Shown here in pieces: positions 20,950 to 30,315 of a DNA stretch of 64,000 bases. This DNA comes from Anisodus tanguticus (Eukaryota > Streptophyta > Magnoliopsida > Solanales > Solanaceae). The translations under genes were made by a program, and so were the position numbers. Below the pieces are notes generated by a model, which worked only from the letters and a program-made list of their open reading frames with translations, had not been told where the DNA came from and searched no databases. Location of the stretch: the NCBI GenBank assembly GCA_034509755.1, contig CM067553.1:46566110-46630109 (forward strand), in the 5' to 3' direction. The stretch's first letter is position 1; each line of letters begins with the position of its first letter.

Positions 20950-22405
20950 ATGTCGATGGCAGATAGTTGTAAGAGACTTGCAGTTGGAGGGGACAAACTC
21001 GAAAAACTTACGGGCCTTCCTATTAATGTCATTCACCAGATTCAGGAGCACATGCCTATGGCGGAAGCCGCCAGAATGAGTGTTTTGTCTAGAACGTGGA
21101 GACATATTTGGGTTTCAAACTCGAAGCTCGTATTTGATACGAAGTTATGCAGAAAGAGAAACACAAAAGACATCATTAGTACAATTCTGTTGCAGCACCA
21201 TGGAGCCATTGAGACGTTTCTCCTGGATATTTCAATAATACCTTCTTCTGAGCGTTCATTTGTCGAAGAATGGATGCTATTGTTATCAAGAAATGGTCTC
21301 ATGGATCTCTCCCTTCAAAATCTAAAGAATGTAGATGCTCCTTATGAATTGCCTTCCTATATGTACGATGTGCAACTAGAATGTTTGTACCTGTCGAATT
21401 GCATTTTCAGACCACCTTGCAGTTTTAGGGGTTTTCACAAACTCAAAACGCTTTCACTAAGGCGAGTTGCCTTTGACTTGGACATTGCAACTTCTTCCCT
21501 CTGGATGCCAAACCTTGAGAGCTTGCATCTTATAGAGTGCAGTGGTCTTCGTTTCTTGAATATATATGCCCCAGAACTTCTACATTTGTTATTCCATGGC
21601 TGTGGTACTGACACTCTTAAATTGGGTCCTTTCATAGACTGTCAGAAACTGAGAGTAGCTGGAATTTTATCCCAAGAAGATGTATCACAAAATAGACAAG
21701 ATAAAGCGATCAAATTGACCAATCTTCTCAGCAGCTGGCATAATGTTAGTCATCTTTTTTTGGGGCAGATACATCCTCAAGGTAAGCTGTGACATATTTA
21801 TTTATTTGCACAGCTCAGTAAGATGCACACATTTGTAATGTTTAACCTTATTCTTTTGTGGTTGTTTTTGCTGTCTAGTTTTTCCCTTCTGGTACTAAAG
21901 CGGAGAGGCTTCCCACAAGCCTCAACAGATTGAGATTTCTCAGTTTTCATAACTACAATTTCGACGGTGAAGATAAAATATTTCTCCTTCTATGCATCCT
22001 TAGAAGTTCTCCCAACTTGAAGGAACATGGATTTCTTGTAAGTAGTTGAGTTCATGAGTTGTTACTCATTTTCTGAGTAAAGAGCTGAAAACGTTACTGA
22101 TTTTACTTTTAAATTACTGTTAGCTGGTTCGGAGGACGAAAGGTGACACGAAAGTGGATGTAAATTTTCTGCAGACTGCAGGATACAAGGACTGAATAAC
22201 CTTCAAAAATTGCAAATGGGAGGATTCCATGGTTCAAGAATTGAGTTGAGCTTTGCAAGGTTCATACTTGCCTCTGCCCCGGAAGGCCATCTTTTTGGTA
22301 GATAGAAGTGTTAAAGAAAGACGATCTTCGAAAATCTCAAAGAAGTTGATGCAGTTTCCTCGGGCATCTCCTGAATCGGAAATAACATACAAACCATGGT
22401 CATAA
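20950..22405 (+). pseudogene. F-box/LRR pseudogene, second copy
   Basis: A paralogue of 4133-5626 with the same three-exon layout (exons 20950-21781, about 21881-22036 and about 22124-22405). The F-box (LTGLPINVIHQIQEHMPMAE and on) and LRRs are intact in exon 1. At the end of exon 1 a homopolymer expansion (CTTTTTTTGGGG) adds one base against copy 1, shifting the frame. Unspliced, the frame stops at 21790 after 280 codons. Exon 3 has a further frameshift near 22180 and a small deletion near 22285. A truncated F-box protein that still binds SKP1 is conceivable, but the C-terminal part cannot be made. Exon 1 also lacks about three codons near residue 70 compared with copy 1. Confidence 0.85.
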
Positions 22406-22899
22406 AACTAAGTCAGGCGAGTGCTATATGGATGAGATGGCCGGAACCCCTTTCTAACTCTTTATCATCATCTTGCCTTCTCTCTATGAAGACCGAATGA
22501 CTGTGAAATTACATCGAGCGTGAAGATATTGTCAATGGACTCTAGCTACAGTCTACTGCAGTAATCTATCCTTTGGTTTGGAATCTGTTGTATTTATGTT
22601 ATAATCAACAATTCAAACTGATTCTATGGCAGATTTCTCAAAACAAAATGCTGTTTTTCTAGCTCTGTTCTTCAAGTGTAGTCCATGTAGATGGCTTTAT
22701 AATACTTTGAATTTGTGAAATGACCATAGAACATATATTATAAATACGTATTTGTATCGTGATTATAATAAATCAATTCAAGTTATTATGATTAAGTGAT
22801 TTAATGAAATGAAAATATATATTAATTAACCATAGTTAAGCGATAGTTGTGAATTTCAAACACATGACATGCATCCTAATTTGACCTAAACACCTGTTG
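22406..22899. other. Intergenic sequence after F-box pseudogene
   Basis: This is probably the former 3' UTR and spacer. No gene or repeat is recognised. Confidence 0.5.
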
Positions 22900-24605
22900 G
22901 GAATAAGTTATTACCGCATAAATATTCTGCTTGCACCATAGTGTGTAAGACAAGAATGAATAAGTCGATCCATTAAGCAATTGCTTCCATTGATGAACTT
23001 ATTTCAGGATATTTTCTTTTTTTGATTTGAACAAACACTTATACTTCATTTCATATCACTGGTTGCTAGCAAATGAATCTAAATATTGTATGCAGAATAT
23101 TTCAACAAGAATCTTGTATACAGATAGTACCGATCTGACTAATCCGAATTTGCAACCGATAAGGTTTTCCATTTCTAGAGTTCGAACAGGAGTCCTCTAT
23201 TTGGGTAGAGGGATCCCAATCATCCCACCAAACCGCTCAATGGTAACCTATATATAGATAATCTACTCGTACCAGTGTGTAATATAAGAAATGACCAGCT
23301 CCATCAAGCAATTACTTCCGTTAGATTTATGTAAATTTGAATAAACACTTACACAAAGAAAATATACTTCATTACATATCATTGCTTGCTAGAAATAAGT
23401 CCAAAACTATTTGCAGAACATTTCATGAAGAACTTGTACACAGATAGCTACTACAAGACACAAGCTTGTCTCTCACCTAACTAGATGGTAGAATGCTCAA
23501 GCACCAGCCTCACATGCTAGTTACCTCTAATTTGGGGTAGCGAGATCCCAATCATCTCACCAAACCCCTCAATGGTAACCTATAGATAATCTATTTGCAC
23601 CATGGTGCGTAAGACAAGAATGACCAACTCCGTCAAGCAATTACTTCCATTAGATATATGTAAATTTGAATAAACACATACTTCATTACATATCATTGTT
23701 TGGTAGAAAATAAGCTATATGCAGAACACTTCATGAAGAACTAGTACACAGACTACAAGACACAAGGTTTGTCTCTCATCAACCTAGATGGTAGAATGCT
23801 CAAGCCAACAGGCCTCATGGGCATGCTAGTTACCTCTACCTGGGGGTAGCGTGATCCCAATCATCTCACCAAGCCCATCGAGTGAAACCTACAAATAATC
23901 TACTCACACCATGGTGAGTAAGACGAGATGACCAGCTTCTACGCCATATATCAACAAATTATGGTTTCGAGGCTCATCCATTACGAAAAGACCTTCCACT
24001 CGACCTTCCTCTCCGTGAATATGTGGAAGCACACTATGATGATCTTAGATATATGTAAATTTAATAAACACTTAAACAAAGGAATAAATAATTCATTACA
24101 CATAATTGTTTTCTAGCAAATGAGTCTAAAACTATATGCAGAACATTTCAAAAAAGATTTGAAGACAAACAGTTACTACAAGACACAAGCTTTGCCTCTC
24201 ATCAACCTAGTTAGTAGAGCGCTCAAGTCACCAGCCTCATGGGCATGTTTGACTGTTAGTTACCTCTTATTAGGGGTAGCGGGATCCCAATCATCTCACC
24301 AAACCCCACGCCGGTAACCAATAGATAATCTACTCGCACCATAGTGCGTAAGACAAGAATGACAAACTCCGTCAAGCAATTACTTCGGTTAGATGTATGT
24401 AAATTTGAATAAAGCACTTAATAAAGGAATAAAAACTTCATTACATATCATTGTCTGCTAGCAAATGAGTCTGAAAGTATATGCAAAACATTTCAAAAAA
24501 GAACTTGTACACAAACAGTTACCAGAAGACACAAGCTTTGTCTCTCACCAAACTAGATGGTAGAATGTTCAAGCCACCAGCCACGTGGGCATGCTAGTTA
24601 CCTCC
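22900..24605 (-). repeat. Tandem array of CDC50-gene 3' ends (about five units)
   Basis: Units begin near 22910, 23244, 23577, 23890 and 24304 and run about 300-430 bp. Each shares GACAAGAATGACCA-like, TCAAGCAATTACTTCC, ATGTAAATTTGAATAAACAC, TTCATTACATATCATTG, GAACATTTCA, and ACTACAAGACACAAGC. The unit nearest the gene continues through ATGCTAGTTACCTC straight into the stop codon and last codons of the CDC50 gene, and the other units keep a version of that junction (for example GCATGCTAGTTACCTCTA). So the array is a tandem duplication of 3' UTR plus stop-codon region. The unit at 23890-24304 carries an extra insertion of about 110 bp (23935-24045). Confidence 0.85.
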
Positions 24606-25649
24606 TGGGTTCCGGTTCCACGACAGATAAGTTGGATCTCCAAGTTGTCTTGGCTTAACTAGATACACAATCATGAAAGCCAAAGCCAGAAAGAAACACA
24701 ATCCACCAACAGTAAGATAAGCAATACCAAGAAAATCATTCTTTCCACCAATCCAGCTAGTTGTAGAAAGCACAAGCTTCTTCTTTCCATCGAAACTATA
24801 CGTATTGTAATTGTTCTCCAACGTCACGTTTATGACTTCACCCGCCACCAAATCCACCTCTATCTTCCCATACAACTTTCTAAATGTCGGAAGCGCAGCA
24901 GTTCTCATCCAAACAATCAAATCTTCTTGCTCGCTCAGAGATACATTCGTAAGATTCCCACCACCAATTAAAGGTCCACTCTGAAAATTCGACGGAAAAA
25001 CATCTTTTCCAAACTTATGATCCCTATCACTCTTCCAAGCTATACCCTTTTTGTTCACAACCAACGACTTATTACCCTTATTGGTACTAAAACTATAAGT
25101 ATCATTAAACAAACTCCAAGCAATTAACCCACAAGGCACAATTGGCTTCCCATTAACCTTATCTTCAGGATCACAAGAACCAGTATCGTCGAACTTATTT
25201 TTACTTTTCAATTGTTGATCACTTCGACTTTTCACATACCTACGATGATTCTGATAAAAATTCTCAAGTTGATAATACACATAAATAGGTTGCTTCATTT
25301 TCTTAGGCACAGTCAAGCTTCTAACACATATTTTATCATCTTGATTACCATTAGTTATATAACCAACTTTATCATTTCTTGAATTTTGTGGCACACATTC
25401 GACATCATAACGATCAACAATTTCAACAACATCCCTAGATGCTAATAGGGAAACTAAACCAATTGGAATAAAGACAACACCAACAAGTAAAAACACAGAT
25501 ATTACCCATTTTGGAGTTAATATTGGTTTGCAAGCTGGTAATTCTTGTTGAGTGAATCTTGAATACTTGGGTCTGTTTGAATTCCTTCTAATTGAAGTAT
25601 TATCATCAGATCCATTGATTCCAATACTACTTGATGATGAAGGGTTCAT
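24594..25649 (-). CDS. ALIS: CDC50/LEM3 family protein (ALA-interacting subunit)
   Basis: A single exon of 351 residues. CDC50 proteins are the beta subunits of P4-type ATPases (plant ALA flippases); they are needed for the pump to leave the endoplasmic reticulum and to move phospholipids between membrane leaflets. Both expected membrane segments are visible: residues about 48-70 (WVISVFLLVGVVFIPIGLVS) and about 307-332 (YLTVGGLCFFLALAFMIVYL). Between them lies a large lumenal domain with N-glycosylation sites (NVSL, NVTL) and the family motifs YYQLENFYQNHRRYVKSRSD, CGLIAWSLFNDTY and DLIVWMRTAALPTFRKLYG. The N-terminus is Ser/Asn-rich, followed by TQQELPACKPILTPKW, the conserved family start. 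The length fits the family. The start codon is the first ATG after upstream stops. The stop codon lies at the edge of the tandem 3' array. Confidence 0.95.
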   Translation of the reverse strand: MNPSSSSSIGINGSDDNTSIRRNSNRPKYSRFTQQELPACKPILTPKWVISVFLLVGVVFIPIGLVSLLASRDVVEIVDRYDVECVPQNSRNDKVGYITNGNQDDKICVRSLTVPKKMKQPIYVYYQLENFYQNHRRYVKSRSDQQLKSKNKFDDTGSCDPEDKVNGKPIVPCGLIAWSLFNDTYSFSTNKGNKSLVVNKKGIAWKSDRDHKFGKDVFPSNFQSGPLIGGGNLTNVSLSEQEDLIVWMRTAALPTFRKLYGKIEVDLVAGEVINVTLENNYNTYSFDGKKKLVLSTTSWIGGKNDFLGIAYLTVGGLCFFLALAFMIVYLVKPRQLGDPTYLSWNRNPGGN

Positions 25650-26630
25650 TTTTAGTCAAAATTAGGTCAAATTGACTGTAAATTTTTGAGTAATTTTTGG
25701 TGGAAATGAACAAAGAGTTGAGAAAGAATGGATTTTTGATCGGAATATATGGAGAATTTGGTGTAGGTTTACTCGTTTTTGAGGGTTTGTATGTATATTC
25801 AAGAATGCTTGCTTTGACTTTGAATTGTATTTAGGAGTATTTTCTTGATTAAAACGACGACGAATTGGTCCACGTTTTTTGTATTTCTAGAAAGAGAGGC
25901 GAAGGTTACAAGGAAGGTACTATTATGTGGACTGCCCAAGGAGTAACTTGTTTTTTCTTCACATAAGGTAAATACTTTTTTCGGTGATTACATTAAATTA
26001 AATAATTAATCTTAAGAGTTAAAAATTATAGTGAAAATGCATATTACTTGATTATAATTAAGTATTAAGAAATGCACTAATGAGATATATTTTATGTTCA
26101 TTGATTAGGTAAATGCATCTGATGCATGTGAGTGTAGGGTAATTTGATTTGTGAGGAATTTTACTAAAAACGATAATTTAATGTATGAAGTATTCTGTGT
26201 TAATGCAAATTTTGAGAAAGTGTGCAAGTATCAGTAGTCGATTTAATGACTCAAAGCACAACTTATAGATCACGTGAAAATAAAATTATTGTTATAATAA
26301 TTTTGGTTATTTATTTGTTTAGAAGTTGATTGACTGATATTGTTATAACTAGTGAATAACAACTTCAGAAAACTAACAACTTAAGTTAGGTACTACGATC
26401 ACAAACTTCATAATAGACTCTTAAGTTGGATTTCATAATTAGGATTTGACAAACTTATCTTTAGACAATTATATCAGAGGTTTGTATGCTTGAAGTTAAG
26501 ACATTCAATTTTTTCTTGTTAATAATCCTACAACTTCAAGTAATATGTCGGGAATTCACTGCTAAACTTTAGAGCTGAATTTTTTCAATTTCGATCATTA
26601 ATGACTGAAGTAAATTTTGAAGTGGTTATA
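25650..26630. other. CDC50 promoter region and AT-rich spacer
   Basis: The gene reads leftward, so 25650 to about 26000 should hold its leader and promoter. No TATA box or known motif is claimed. The remainder is AT-rich without coding potential. Confidence 0.45.
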
Positions 26631-26631
26631 A

Positions 26632-26755
26632 CAACAATAACAATAACATATTCAGTGTAATCCCACAAAATGGGATATGAAAAGAATATGATGTACGCAG
26701 ACCTTAATCCACCTTTGTAGATAGAAAAGTTGTTTCCGATAGACCCTCGCTTAAA
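26632..26755 (-). mobile_element. TS-type SINE (reverse)
   Basis: ACAACAATAACAATAACATA tail, then TAATCCCACAAAATGGGAT, GTACGCAGACCTTAATCC and GTTGTTTCCGATAGACCCTC: the reverse complement of the TS tail region. Confidence 0.8.
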
Positions 26756-27102
26756 ATTTGAGTGATTAAACTTTCAAATCATTATATAATGCGGCTATGA
26801 CTTAAATAGGTTAATTCGCATGAATTCCCTATCTTGGGATGGTCTTTAATTTTCGTCCCTCAAGTCGTTGGTCTTTAATTTTTGCCCTTCGACATTTTAA
26901 GTGATTAAAAGTGATCGAAAATATCGTTGACATAAAAAAAAAATTGACATACACTTATATATGAACTAATTTCGCAAGACAAAGTTTCTTAGAACTTATG
27001 TTGGACAAGACAAATTTTATATGAATCTTTACCCGAGTTACTTTGCCTTACAAAATTTATTGTTTTCGATTCTGCAGGGAGTCGAACTCAGACTCTCTAG
27101 TT

Positions 27103-27513
27103 TGTAGAGAAATTAGCAGAAGAAAAGTAAAGTTGGAGAGACCTTCTGCTAGCCCAATATCGTTAACTAAGATCAGAAGATTCAACTAAAGAATAGAAAA
27201 CTATGAAAGAAGGTTTCCTGAATTACTTTGAATTGGGTTGTATTGATTTTCAATTTGGGGTTTGTATTTGATTGGTTACAAATGTTCAAGGTCACCCCTA
27301 TTTATACTTGTCTAGGGATGGTTCTAGATACATCTACAAAAGTCTAGTTAGAATTATCTTCTAACGCTACTCTATAACATCTAGATAATATTCTAGGATC
27401 TAGATAATTCTATCATCTACAAATATCTAAGTGATTCCAATATAACCTTTTAGATACTCCTTTAAATATCTATGGTAATTTTACTTCCATAAAATTAACT
27501 TTAATTTTTCACA
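27103..27513 (-). repeat. Copia 3' LTR (left copy)
   Basis: In + orientation it runs from TGTAGAGAAATTAGCAG to CTTTAATTTTTCACA. Its interior TACTTGTCTAGGGATGGTT and ATTCTAGGATCTAGATAATT are shared with the right copy. Confidence 0.88.
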
Positions 27514-27570
27514 CTCCCTCTTAAAGGAATTTTTTGGAAGTTATCCAAAACTTGTTGCGGAAGAACTCAA

Positions 27571-28245
27571 TCAAAGCTTTTGGACGTGTCTTAAAGAAGA
27601 TCTCATGTATTTTTCCGATTCCTCTTGCTTCTTCAAATGATGAAGGTCTTCCGTCATTAATTTGACCTGTAAATAAACATGAATACATTTTGACAAAAAA
27701 TTCATATGTATATCGTGCTGGCTTGATAATATTCCTTTGTGGCCTTCCTGAGCTTCATGTTGTTGAGTTCTTAGGTTCCCCCTCTCTTTTAGCTCCTCGA
27801 TAATTGTATTATCTGGAGAAGCACCTGTGATAGGTAAGTTTGAAACTCCAAGGTTTAATATCTCTGCTTCCGATGCAACTCCATAACACAAGGAAACTTC
27901 ATCAGTATCAGCTTCCTCATTTGAGAAGGTGACGATTTGACCATCAATTTCTTGTGAAAGCTTCAGCACAAACGTAGGATCCACACCAAGTTTTTCTTCC
28001 ATTTTTACAATAAAATGTTTGGCAACTTCAGAGCTTCCAAAAATCATGTTGTCTGTCTCTTCATCTGAAATTGAGCCTTCTAGGTCAGCTTCTTCAAAGT
28101 CAGTTTCATTTGCTTTCAGTATTTGTTCTGAGTCATTGATTGACCTTGATACATCATATGATTGACCAGAGACTTCAACTTTAACAATATTTCCTTCAGT
28201 ACTTTCTCCGGAATAGTCACCATTAGCATATATAGTTTTAGACAT
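27571..28245 (-). CDS. Acidic 224-codon ORF inside copia element, unknown function
   Basis: An uninterrupted frame from ATG (28245) to stop at 27571, between the protease remnant and the polypurine tract, where integrase and reverse transcriptase should be. The product is rich in Glu/Asp/Ser (for example NETDFEEADLEGSISDEETD) and has no membrane segment. One potentially folded segment is SSEVAKHFIVKMEEKLGVDP. I recognise no domain. The sequence just upstream (28250-28460) is of similar character but has stops, so the ORF may be the surviving part of a longer one. Another - strand frame of 27490-27600 resembles the RNase H C-terminal tail (KTRPKALIEFFRNKF), so a small pol remnant overlaps its end. 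It may be captured host sequence or an element-specific ORF. Confidence 0.4.
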   Translation of the reverse strand: MSKTIYANGDYSGESTEGNIVKVEVSGQSYDVSRSINDSEQILKANETDFEEADLEGSISDEETDNMIFGSSEVAKHFIVKMEEKLGVDPTFVLKLSQEIDGQIVTFSNEEADTDEVSLCYGVASEAEILNLGVSNLPITGASPDNTIIEELKERGNLRTQQHEAQEGHKGILSSQHDIHMNFLSKCIHVYLQVKLMTEDLHHLKKQEESEKYMRSSLRHVQKL

Positions 28246-28463
28246 TGCCTGCTCAGGTTCTACTACTCAAAATCCTAAATATCCAGACTTGTATTACCAG
28301 TTTCAGGAGCTGCTTCTTTGATATCATTGGTAGCAGCTATCACGTCACTAGTTTGAACGTCTTCAGAATCTTCTTATTTTTTGTTGATGACACAAATGCC
28401 TTCTTTCTCCACGTGATGGACTGTATTATCTTCTGTCATAATAACATCACAACCATTGTATTC

Positions 28464-29440
28464 TCAAAAGTTGGAAAACTTCGATTCATATTCAGTGAGA
28501 TAGTGCCAACATCCTGAATCCACAATCCAATTTCTTTCAAAATTGAGAGAAGTCAAGACATTTATGGCTCTAGTATCAGATACGAAACACCTTCCCCAGT
28601 CTTCTTCTTCTTCAGTAGCTTTCTCTGCTTGAGCCATATTGCTCTCTTTTACCCAGTAATATATTTTTATGTGTCCTAGTTTACCACAGGTAACATTTGA
28701 GAGTCTTCTTATAGTTATTAGTAGACTCTCCCTCATTTTTTGACAAGCTTGAACCACTTTGAAATCGAGAGTGCAACGTATCTCCAACTGTTTTCCCTTT
28801 AAAGCTTTTCTTATCTACTACAAGAGCATTTCCTTCCCTTTTTTTTTTATAGACACACTAGCCATTTGTTTGGCTAGTAACTCTTGTGATGATAATAAAT
28901 TCTCAAACTCCTCTAAGGATGGTTGTTGAGCCCATCCTAGAATTGATGTAATTAAAGGAATATATTCTAACTTCAAACCACAAATGATAATTCTTCTCAT
29001 TCGTGCTTCAGAGATAGCCTCATCCGAATTTAATAAAGAGATCTCTGAACACAAGTTCTTAATCGTCAAAAGTACTCGGCAATAGAAAGATTATCCTGAG
29101 TGGTGTTAGCCAATTCATTCTCCAATATCTGTAGCGAGCTTCATCCTTCTTGTTGAACAACCGATCGAGGATCCTCCATATTTCATGAGCTGATTCGCAC
29201 CTTATAATATGATCAAACAAATTGTGAGAGATGGTCCTCTTTAGGATGAATTTTGCCTTTGCATTAATCTGCTTCAACTTCTTGTATGCGCCACTATTTT
29301 TCGGTCTGTCAGAAGGAGGACTTGTGTAACTCCCATTAACAACATCCCACAAATACTCGCCCACAAGGTATGACTCCATATATGTCTTTCATACCTTGTA
29401 ATTAGACTGGTTCAGTAATTCCATCCACAGTCCATTAACA
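28464..29440 (-). pseudogene. Copia gag-protease remnant
   Basis: On the - strand: gag start MESYLVGEYLWDVVNGSY, then KKLKQINAKAKFILKRTISH and LFDHIIRCESAHEIWRILDR (UBN2-type gag). A frameshift near 29065 leads to IKNLCSEISLLNSDEAISEA and WAQQPSLEEFENLLSSQELL, then a partial zinc knuckle CGKLGHIK (the second half is degraded, YYW in place of the final Cys). The protease reads NWIVDSGCWHYLT, with the active-site DSG intact. Two or more frameshifts prevent expression as one protein. Confidence 0.82.
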
Positions 29441-29539
29441 CTACCGCTCAAATCCATTTAGAAAACTAGTTGAATCTACCACTACCCCAACCTTAAAATA
29501 AAATTCAAAAGCCAACGTATGGCTATGACTCTGATACCC

Positions 29540-29948
29540 CGTAGAGAAATTAGCAGAAGAAAAGTAAAGTTGGAGAGACCTTCTGCTATCTCAATACCGT
29601 TTACTAAGATTAGAAGATTCAACTAAAGAATAGAAATATATGAAAGAAGTCTTCTTGAATTACTTTGAATTGGGTTGTATTGATTTTCAATTTGGATTTT
29701 GTATTTGCTTGATTACAAATATTCAAGGCCACTCCTATTTATACTTGTCTAGGGATGGTTTTAAATACATCTACAAAAGTCTAGTTACCCTTATCTTCTA
29801 ACACTACTCTAGAATATCTAGATATTATTCTAGGATCTAGATAATTCTATTCTCTATAAATATCTAAGTGATTCCAATTTAACATTTTATATATTCTTAT
29901 AAATATCTATGATTTTTTACTCTCAAAAAATCAACTTTAATTTTCACA
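29540..29948 (-). repeat. Copia 5' LTR (right copy)
   Basis: 409 bp, matching 27103-27513. The first base of the expected TG (+ strand) is C here. It is followed on its left by the primer-binding site (CTCTGATACCCC in + orientation, 29529-29540). Confidence 0.88.
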
Positions 29949-30082
29949 GTTTTGTAAACCAGTGGATAAAATTTTTCATTAAATGAGAAGAAGGGACAAA
30001 AGTTAAAGACCAACTATTTGATGGACAAAAATTAAAGACTAGTCCGTATGAAGGATCCGCACAAAAAAATGTCTTAAATAGC

Positions 30083-30315
30083 GATCCTCAGATCAGCTAT
30101 ATGTGCACTTCGGCCGATATGGGTTAATCCCAAAATTTAACATGGGCCTACTACTACAACAATGGAACTGCTCTTAGGCAAGCCCAGCCCAAAAAGAGAA
30201 GTTAAGACACAGCCCAGTATATATTAAAATTCCTAATTCCCTCCATATTCTAAGTAGGGTTTCAGTATCAAGTCTCAACGAGCAGCCGCCTCTGCAGTAA
30301 ACTCCAGCAACAACA
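30083..30315 (+). promoter_or_regulatory. RPL35 promoter: site II elements, TATA-like box, telo-box
   Basis: Site II-type TGGGCC/GCCCA motifs occur at 30143-30148 (TGGGCC), 30182-30191 (two GCCCA in tandem) and 30211-30216. A TATA-like TATATATTAAAA lies at about 30219. A telo-box-type AGGGTTT is at 30256-30262, about 55 bases before the ATG. This combination is the known signature of plant ribosomal-protein promoters, where TCP-type factors bind site II and coordinate expression with cell division. It supports RPL35 as an active gene. Confidence 0.75.

Larger units (their letters stand above)
27103..29948 (-). mobile_element. Non-autonomous Ty1/copia element
   Basis: Two LTRs of about 410 bp bracket 2.0 kb. 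Read on the - strand the order is: 5' LTR (29948-29540), an initiator-Met-tRNA primer site (GGGGTATCAGAG) directly after it, gag, zinc knuckle, protease, an acidic ORF, a polypurine tract (TTAAGAGGGAG) and 3' LTR (27513-27103). Integrase, reverse transcriptase and RNase H are absent. The LTRs differ at many positions, so the insertion is not recent. Flanking duplication is unclear: AGTTT occurs on both sides only if the LTR is taken as GT..AC instead of TG..CA. Confidence 0.85.
26791..30082. mobile_element. Inverted-repeat element split by a copia insertion
   Basis: About 100 bp at 26791-26895 (GGCTATGACTTAAATAGG and on to TTGGTCTTTAATTTTTGCCC) recurs inverted at 29975-30082 (GACAAAAATTAAAGACTAG to GTCTTAAATAGCG). 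Both ends carry TCTTTAATTTT..GTCC words. The copia element 27103-29948 sits inside. The right end abuts the RPL35 promoter. Confidence 0.6.

Noticed and set aside
24120..24317. 65-codon frame downstream of the CDC50 gene
   Set aside because: It runs through a tandem 3'-UTR unit in the sense opposite to the gene; the frame is not kept in the other units.
22900..24605. Regularly spaced repeats resembling a CRISPR array
   Set aside because: Units are about 300 bp, diverged and contiguous, in a plant nuclear genome; there are no short exact repeats with unique spacers.
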